This document shows, in pieces, positions 56,301 to 64,000 of a stretch of 64,000 nt of DNA. The position numbers and the translations under genes were made by a program. The stretch lies in assembly GCA_017590115.1 (NCBI GenBank), contig JAGGNK010008781.1, positions 1,768,911 to 1,832,910 on the forward strand, written 5' to 3'. This stretch comes from Montifringilla adamsi. Lineage: Eukaryota > Chordata > Aves > Passeriformes > Passeridae. Numbering within the stretch: position 1 is the first letter of the stretch; every line of letters starts with the position of its first letter. The notes under the pieces were generated by a model. That model was not told the DNA's origin. It saw nothing but the letters and a program-made list of their open reading frames with translations, and did no database searches.

Positions 56301-59300
56301 CTGCTGCTGAGGCAGCCCCAGCATATCCAGGCTCTGCAGGAGGTTGGTTGCTGCTGTTTGGGGGGACCTGGAGTCAGTAGCTTTCCCCTTGTGCGCTTGC
56401 TCTGCGGAGTTTTTTGGGATCCAGAGCTACAGTTGAGATATTTTTGCATGCTGTGGGCACAGGCACCTGGGCAGCCAGCTCAGCTGCAGCCTTGTGGCTG
56501 GAGCTGCTGAGCGTGACTGGCAAAGGGCGGAGGGGTAAAATGCTTCTCTGCAGCCTGACTGGATGCTTGAGTGGAAATGAAGAGCTGAAAATGTTTCTCG
56601 GTGTCTGTTGCTTGCTCTGATTGAGTAGAGTGCTTGTTTTTTTTACTGAGATGCGAGGCAATGGGTATTCAGAGGTTTTTATGCAACTTTGGTGTTGGGA
56701 CGTGAAGCAGTTGTCATGTCATCAGTTGAGATGTGTTGAGCATCCTTATTTTTGGAGCAAATGATCCTGCTGGCAGCATGTATAGGAGGTGTCAGCCAGC
56801 CCTTTTTTTCTCCTTCCTATTTTTTTGCTTCATTTGTAGGTTTTAGTTTTGGCTTTACTTTGATATCTTGACAGGGTTGCTACTTAAAAATTGTTGGGGT
56901 GGGGTTTTTTTTTTTTTTTTTTCCTTTGGTTTTTGATGTCTACGTGTCTTGAGATGCACATAAAGAGCTGCTGTGGTTTTGGTCCAGAACCCAGCCAGCT
57001 GCCAGCAGCGTTCCTGAGGGCTGTGTGGTGTTGGAGTGAGAAACACTGCAGGGTTTTGGGTTTTCTCCAGCATTATGAAACAGAAGTAAAGAGAGAAGTC
57101 AGCATGTACCTTAAGGGTTGTGTTTTTATTTTAACTCTCTCACTGTGCAGAGCTGAGGTTTGCATCTTCTCCACCGAGACTGGTGCTCGTGAAATCTAAC
57201 GCACTTCTGTGAATGTCCTTAAACTCTGCCAGCAGCAGAGAAGGCTGAGAAATGGGGAATTTGCTTTGCCCTGAGGTGGAGGAGTTGTGCTGCAGAGGCT
57301 GACACAAGCACCCTGGTTGCTCCTGTTTCCCCTGCCAAAGGCAGAGTGAGTTTTGCTCTGGCTCAATGAGACAAGAGCTTTAAGCTCCATCTGTGTCTTA
57401 TTTTTTTCTGCATTTTGCTCGGTTGTGCTTTTTAAACGTCTGTGGATTTCTTCTCAGCAGGAGGTTTCAGTCCCCACACAATGTATTATTGTGTTTGCCT
57501 CGCTCCAGTTCCTTGTTTCATGCGGAAACACCTTGAACCTTTGGCTGAGTTGGAAGATGGGCGCAGAGTCAGGCTTGTGGCTGCTCCAGGAACGTGTCTG
57601 TGCACGACTGCTCAGCCTGGCCTTACCCGGGTGCTGCTCCAGGCACAAAATGTGTTTGGCTACACAGGCACTCCCCTGCCTTCTGAGCAGCCAGTCTGCA
57701 CACACTCATTTTTGTTTTTGAGGCTGATCCCTAGGGTAAGAGCACTGTACCCAGAAATGAGTGAGTGTCCACACTTGCCTTTACTTGAGAACTTCTTGAG
57801 TATTTTGCCAATTAATTCTTAGGTAACTGAGGGTAAAATATCTATTATAAAGGACACAGCCAGGAATGCTGCTATCCCTGCTATTTTCACTCATTCCAGT
57901 TTATGCAAAACTTGAAAAAGGTGCTTGTGCTGTCTTGGCCATTTGCAAACTGGTTTATGAAGCTTCTCAACCAGCAGGGAAAAAAAAGTGTAAATAAATA
58001 CAGCAGCTTTGCCTTGCAGCCTTGCCAAGTCAATGTGGTGTGTGCTGAGGGGGCAGAACAATTAGTTACAGAAGGGAATGGTGGTCTCCATGTTCTGTGC
58101 TCCTGTCAGATGTCCATCTCCCAGTTTTTTGGTAAGTGTAACAAAGAAATCTGTGTGAGCAACTACTTATGGCGTGTGCAGAGAAGGGGGGAAGCTAACA
58201 GCTGAACACGAACCTACTGAGAAAGGTAGGGTTGATTGTAACTCTTGGCGGGGTTGGGGCTGTGAGGCAGGGGTGATTCCTGCTCCTCTTTTTCACGGCA
58301 TCTAGCTCACTTTAAGCTGTTATTTCTGAAATTGGGGGACTTTGGCTGTAGTGCTGGTTGAAGGAGTTTGCACCTCCCTGCCTCTCAGCATGTTCCTATC
58401 ACAGTGCTTCCCTCTCCTGTTATTTTTCACCTGAGTAGCTGAATGAATGTCTTCACAAAGAAGTCATGGTTTTGTTTAAGTCAATTCAAAGTATGGATGC
58501 TGCAAGGACAGATGTGGAGCCAGGGGACACAGGGCCTGAAATCAGGGAAGAGTGGCTGTACTTCACACAACCTGGTTGTGCTTCAAGCCTTTCTTTTGCA
58601 GGAGTAAATACCACAGGACTGAAATTCCCTTCTAAGAGGGGAAATATTCCCCCAAAACTTGTGCACAGACCTGTTTGCAGACATGCCACGTGTCTCTCTC
58701 AGGCATGGGATGCACCAATCAATTTTGCAGCAGGTGATGGAGACCCTCAGGCAGGGCTCTGGTGTTCCTGCAGCAGCAGCAGTTTCACCTTGGGTTTCCT
58801 CAAGTTTCAGCTTGGGGTCAAGCTCAGGCACTGCTGTAGCACTTCAGTCATTTCTGTGGCATTTGCTCCTTTCCTGTGAGCTGGAAATGAAGTTCTTGGT
58901 TGGGAGTGGTGACTTGGAATGTTCCTCTGCGGCAGGCTTGGTTTTCTCTAATTGTTGCTGCTTTGTGCTGGCTGCAGCACCTTTGTTCCTGCTTGTGCAC
59001 CCAGGAGCCTGAAGTGCTCTGTGCTTTTTGTGCAGTGGCCCTGCATACCCAGGGCCAGCTGATGGGGAGCAGAGTTTGAGCAGAAGCCATCCCCTGTGCA
59101 GTGTGGCAGCTTCTGCAGGCGTCAGTTCTGGCTCAGCGAGGCACCTGATGGGCAGAGAGTGAGAGGTGGGTCCTTTTCTCGAGGGAGTTTAAACCTGCTC
59201 TGCAACAGGAGCCTTGCTGAATTACAGATTGCTTTTTCTCTCCCACTCTTTTCTAAATCTGCTGCTGTTCCTGAAGTTGCTTGCAGTAGGTTTTACTCAT

Positions 59301-62300
59301 GTGTGCTAGTGCTTGGGTGAGTGTTTGCTGCAGAGTGGAGTTGTAAGCAACTGACGTGATGTTGATCATAATGTAACTAATGACACTTAAAATGTTGGTT
59401 TGTTTGTTTGTAACATGCCGTGGTCTCTTTCCAGGCTCTGAAATTGATAGACAAGCTTCAGCTGTATTTGCCATAGTGTTTGGAGAGATGGACAGCTTTC
59501 TGTCACTTCTTTGACAGATAGGCATTGCATTTTTAAGAGAAAACAGCAGCTTTTTGGTTTTTCTCCCCACTCAAAACCAGCCAGCCAAAAGCCAGGTGGA
59601 GGGCAGATCTCACATGCATTCTGTTTATTTTTATGTGCAAATGCATCTTCTCGATGTGTCATTAACCTGGTTGAGCTCGGGTGCTATTTTTAGCAGCCTT
59701 ATGGACAGGGAGCAGTTCCAGTAAAGGGTTTGTGAGCAGCCCAGCCCAGGGGCTGGCACAGAGCCCAGGGTGGCAAGTTCCTTCCTCCCTGCCTGCCCAG
59801 GGGGCCTGGAGGGGCTGGATGAGCTCCCTGTCCCCAGTCCCACACAAGGAAATCTGTGTAAAGCATTACTCTTCAGTTCCTGTGGCCATGGTAACCGACT
59901 TGGATATATCAAACTTGAGTAATTAACCTAATGGAGAGTCGTTTCCAGGCTCAGTCTCTCCCCTCAGATTTCAGAGCTGAACTTGTGTTGTCTCATCTGC
60001 CAGCAACCTCCACAGCCAGCACAGACTTTCTCAGAGTGGTTTCTTTCCCAGGTTAATTTGAACTGGGGAGGATGGCTCAGATCAGTCTGATGTCTTGGGT
60101 GCATCTCTTGCTCTGTGTTCCCCTCGCTGGGTAAGGAAAGTCCCAAACTCAGATGGCAAAAACTTGCTCTGATTTCTTCCTTGGACTGGGTGAGGTGAAA
60201 GTGGATACTTTCCTACATCTCTGCTGTTTCTGTACTGCAGGATCTCTGCCACTCTTTCTGTTTAAAAATCTGTGAAATCCTCAGGCTTGGAACAAACCAG
60301 CACATCCTGGAGTTGTCTGTGCACATCTTCAGGTCCCCTCATCTTAATGTACTAGTCAAAGGCATTGCTGCTTTGCACTGCTTCTCCTGGGTTTAATTAT
60401 TATTTCAGTGATTGGAGCTGCAGACTGCAGCAGGGACTTAAGAGTTCAGCCTCAATTAAAAACCACCCTGTGCCAGGCAGATAGCAGCAGGCAGCTCTGC
60501 TATTCTCAAGTGTCTCCAGCAGTCCATCGAAACACCATGTGATTGGCTCAGTTGAGAAATCTGAGTAGGCAGAAAGCAGTTTCTGGGATAAACCTTGTGA
60601 GTGCTTCTCAAAATAGCCTGAAAGCAAGGTTTTGCTTTCCACAGCCACTCTTGGTCCTTGAGGCTGGTCAGAATTTTTCATGGATTACTAAATAGTGCGA
60701 AGGTCTGATCTTCAAAAACCATAAAACCCTTTTTCTTTTTTTTTTTTTCTTCTCCTTTTTGATGCTGCCTCTGGTATGTTTAAACTTAGAGGATTTGCAT
60801 TTTCATGTCTTTTTTAGCCTTAATTGTAAGTACTGGGACCTTCCTTACTTGCAGCTCCAGCTTTTTATATTTTTCAGCAAAGCTGATGACCTCGTGTTTG
60901 ACCCTTGGAAACCTCTTGGGCAGCCCAGCAAACAAATGTGGTGTGAGAAGAGCACATGATAGTAGCCTGAGCTATTACACTGGTCAGTCATTGACCAGGA
61001 CTCTTGTTTTTTTTTTTTCCTTTGAAGATTTGCTTAATCATTGGCGTTGCAACCCCTGCTGTGCAGGGCACCTGGAGGGGTTTGCTGGCTGCTCCCCGTG
61101 ATGTCTGAGGTGGCAGGGGGGCTTTAGAGAGTCCAGCGCTGTAATCAGGTTTTACTGGGGAAGAGATTGTCATTGATATCCCTGGGATTTGGCATCTCTA
61201 TAAATACACGAGCCAAGCCCTGTTGAAGTGTGCAGGTTCATGTCAGTTCATTTGTCTGGGAATGGGGCTGGGAGCATCTCACCACCATGGCCCTTCTGGG
61301 TGATTTCTGTTCCCAGTATAACCCACATCCTGCTGAGGGTAAATCCCTGTAAATGCTGGTGCAGCTGGAGGTGACTGCTTCAGACATGGCTGAATTTAGG
61401 ACTAGTTGAGAGATGGGGATAAAAACTGCAAAGCTAAAAGCAATGAGGACAAGTGCCCATGGGCCAGGGTGCTGCATGAATGACTGAAAGCTTGTGAAGC
61501 AGCTCTGAGATCTCAGAGTTGGGAGTTGTTTTTCCACCCTTGTTTACTGTGGTACCTCTGCATGACACAGAGCATTCAGCAGATGCTGCTAAACTGAATT
61601 CCACAGCTGAATTCACACTGGAGAAATGAGAATTGCTTCTTTTTGTTGGGGAAAAAATAAATCTGCTTTTATCACATCCTTGTTATCCTTACAGCTTGTG
61701 GCTTGGAAAATGAGAGAAAATTGATAGTGAGGTCTGAGTGGCATGTGGAGAGAGGTAAGATCCTGGCTTTCTGTGGGCCTCATTTCTTGAACTTTCTTGT
61801 CCTTCATGCATTTGCTGATGTGTCAGTGGAACTGAATTTCGTTGGCAGAAGTGCGGTTTCAGTGGATATCTTAGATTAACTCTCAATTGCCTGCCTAAGG
61901 GTGATTTTAAGCGAGGCTTGCAGCAGCATCCCTGCTCTTGCTGTGTCTTTGGCTGTTGCTCCCCTCTCCCAGACTGGCTGTCTGCACGAGGGGCTTCTCT
62001 GCAGAGAGCAGCCTGTGTTCTGTGCCCACGTACTGTGCAGAAGCCATGAAAAATGTTGTTCAGATGACAGTGATTTGGGGTAGCTCTAGAAAATAATTTT
62101 CTGCTGGTGGATAGTACCAAACTATTTCCTTTCACCTCCTCCCTCCCTTCCCCAAAACAAAAGAAGAGATGAAAGGATTCATTAGGAATTATTCACTCAG
62201 CCCTGCCGCCTGTCTGAGATCTGGCTGTCTGCGTTCATCCCCCAGCTCAGGGAGGGTCAGAGGGCATCTCCCTGGGGAGGATTTGCTGTTGACTGAATTG

Positions 62301-62470
62301 CACTCTGTCATTATCCTGCTGGATAACGAATGCAGTGGCCTCATTGGCACTGGCTTCAGAAAAAGCACGGTCATCTGCATGTGGCCTTGAGGTGAAAACC
62401 TAAGGGAGAGCAGGGTGGAAAACCTCATCTTGTGGGAAAGGTCTGGGACAGACCCAGGCAGTTTGGTGGT

Positions 62471-62542
62471 TTACTTGCTGTGTGATGCTGAGCAGGTCTG
62501 CAGCTGCTCTGGACCTCTGTGTTATCTTCTTGGAGGTGGGGG
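62471..62542 (+). repeat. MIR-like SINE body
   Basis: 'TTACTTGCTGTGTGATGC', 'TGAGCAGGTCTGCAGC', 'GGACCTCTGTGTTATCTTC' and 'GGAGGTGGGG' line up with the MIR core and 3' part ('CTAGCTGTGTGACCTTGGGC', 'CTCTGTGCCTCAG', 'AAATGGGG'). Confidence 0.5.
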
Positions 62543-62709
62543 GACACAGCAAGTGGGTTTGAAGGACAAAATTCCGTCCGGTGAGGTGAAACTAGTTAAA
62601 GCTGCTCCTGTTTTCTTCAGTAGAAAATGTGGCATTCTTGTGACACAGTTTGAGATATTTTAATGAGATTTAAACTATTTTTTTGCCTCTTTGTTTTGTT
62701 TTCAAATAG

Positions 62710-62751
62710 GTTTCCTGAAAGAAAAACATACAAATCCCCCTGAGCTAATTG
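62710..62751 (+). other. Candidate 42-bp exon
   Basis: A long pyrimidine tract (TTTTTTTGCCTCTTTGTTTT) ends in CAAATAG, followed by 42 bases and then G|GTATGTG. One frame is open and reads FLKEKHTNPPELI; the other two have stops. No start codon lies inside. The acceptor is good and the donor moderate. The peptide is not recognised, so it could be a 5' UTR exon, a cassette microexon or chance. Confidence 0.3.
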
Positions 62752-63273
62752 GTATGTGATTTGAATTCAGCTGCTACCTTGGAAGAGCTTTTCCAGCAGC
62801 TGATCTGAAAACAGCCTTTCCCACAATATTGTGGGTTGTCAGTCAGTGCTGAAGGATCTTGAAGTTGCTGGTGGGAAGGAGAGAGATGTGTTTTGTTTGA
62901 TATGCTGCATCTTTTAGTTTGAGTGCCATAAAATACTGAGAGATGTGCGAAAGACCCTAATGGAGAGGAGCTCTCAGAGGGATAAAAGTCATGGTAGCTG
63001 GAAATGTATAAGAAACAGTTGTGAGTGCTGGAGCCCGTTGGGCTGGCTGAGGAAGTAGATAGACCTGAAGAAAATTTGCATTTTAAGCACCAATTTCAGA
63101 TGTTACCCACTGCCTGGTGCCTTGATCTTTTGGCAGCCACCAGCTTAGAAGGGCTTAATGCTGTGGCCTTGCAGCGTGTGGCTGCGCGTTGCTGAAGCAC
63201 GCTGGGGGTGGCCACATGCAGCCCTGTGAAGTGAAGTATTAAAGCTTCAAATGTTGGCCTGCGTTGCCTTCAG

Positions 63274-63320
63274 GCTAAGTCGGTTCCCTGGAAGACGCCG
63301 TGATGAAATTGCCGGCCCAG
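63274..63320 (+). other. Candidate 47-bp exon with a start codon
   Basis: The acceptor context GCGTTGCCTTCAG precedes 47 bases containing CpGs unusual for this intron (TCGG, GACGCCGTG, TTGCCGGCC), then the donor CCCAG|GTAATT. An ATG at 63303 reads MKLPAQ to the donor in phase 0, with an in-frame TAA upstream. Alternatively, a 54-codon open frame runs straight through (63251-63415) in another phase. This is a fair candidate for the first coding exon, but no family is recognised. Confidence 0.28.
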
Positions 63321-64000
63321 GTAATTTGTGTCCTGATGATGAGCAGCAGAGAGGAGGGCAAGAGTTTGTGTGCCTGCTTATTGCTGTCATCTGTCTTGCA
63401 ATCAGATATTTATGAAATGGCCTTTTGTGTTGCAGTGTGGGGTGTGTGAGTGCATATTTAAGTGGTTAGTAAATGTAGTCAGTTGCTAGATTGGATCAAA
63501 TCATCCTCTTAACAAATATAGACAGTGATGTTTTGCATCTGGGTGTTTTGACAGTAAAGTACAGGAGGAGGTGGTCTTAGTGAGTTTAATGTCTTGTACC
63601 CAAAGCAGGGCAATAATTGCCTAAAATCACTGTAATTCTGCTGCCAGCATTAAAGGATATAAAATTATCCTGTGTTGTAATAAATAAAAAAAAAAATACT
63701 GCTGCCTGGGAAAGTCTTGTTGCTCTAATCCAGGACAAAGTGTGTGTGACTGGTTGTGAATCAGTTTAATTTCTTCTGGGGTCTGACCCTCTGGATTCCT
63801 GTTGCTGCAAGAAATCCTCCTTGGAAGGCAATCATCTCCAGGCTGCTGCTCAGCTGAGCCATGCATGACCAAGTAGTAGCTTGTAGCATTTATGAACTAG
63901 GGCAGAAGTAGATCCCTTATTCAGACAGAGCTGTATAAGCCTCCAGTGCTCTATACTAGGCCCCAAATTTGCCTACATTATAAATAAGTCTGTGGCTGTG

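Larger units (their letters stand above)
49051..64000 (+). other. Inferred first intron (runs past window end)
   Basis: About 15 kb after the donor has no CpG island, no CR1 that I can see and no long credible exon. It is visibly T- and G-rich on the + strand through 50-64 kb, as expected for a transcribed strand. It contains a few MIR-like SINE fragments and two small candidate exons near the right end, so the intron may end at 62.71 or 63.27 kb. Open frames of 60-137 codons are scattered and have no domains. Small T runs occur near 55900, 56908, 60740 and 61010. Confidence 0.5.

Noticed and set aside
58019..58130. Possible exon between CCTTGCAG and GGTAAGTG
   Set aside because: Acceptor tract is weak, the peptide is not recognised and the frame also stays open beyond the sites. 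It was kept out for lack of support.

Overview
This window looks like avian nuclear DNA. It has at least seven truncated CR1 (chicken repeat 1) LINE 3' ends, short non-coding spacers, many GC-rich minisatellites and one large CpG island. The minisatellite load and GC-rich spacers fit a microchromosome. A songbird is possible, but that is only inference. No bacterial, organellar or viral gene organisation is present, and I cannot support any complete protein-coding sequence. The long open frames fall in low-complexity or tandem-repeat DNA or lack recognisable domains, so no CDS is reported.

Layout. Positions 1-48.4 kb read as an intergenic landscape: GC-rich spacer with CR1 fragments, simple repeats and about ten tandem arrays, broken by AT-rich, homeodomain-core-rich islands of a few hundred bases. 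These islands look like conserved non-coding elements, but no alignment was possible. The notable blocks are: a T/G low-complexity tract (2.0-2.6 kb); a minisatellite beside an old CR1 (5.1-5.85 kb); a 50-57-bp minisatellite with TC runs (7.2-7.6 kb); a 22-23-bp array with 22 TAATCC motifs (18.74-19.40 kb); a 38-bp array with a three-unit higher-order repeat (20.04-20.28 kb); a 1,852-bp near-identical tandem duplication (25.27-28.93 kb) with a partial third copy; and a 20-bp satellite-like array with 120-bp and 74-bp higher-order periods (29.47-30.37 kb).

At 48.5-49.6 kb there is a CpG island with a TATA-like box, a YY1-like ATGGCGG element and a consensus splice donor (G|GTAAGT) after a short candidate non-coding first exon. 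I infer a + strand gene starting near 48.96 kb. Its first intron would fill the rest of the window, with possible small exons at 62.71 and 63.27 kb. The inferred intron is visibly T/G-rich on the + strand, has no CR1 that I can see, and keeps a few MIR-like ancient SINE fragments. The gene is not identified.

If this reading is right, the AT-rich islands and the TAATCC array could be distal regulatory DNA for the gene at 48.9 kb or for a neighbour outside the window. The sequence alone does not show which.
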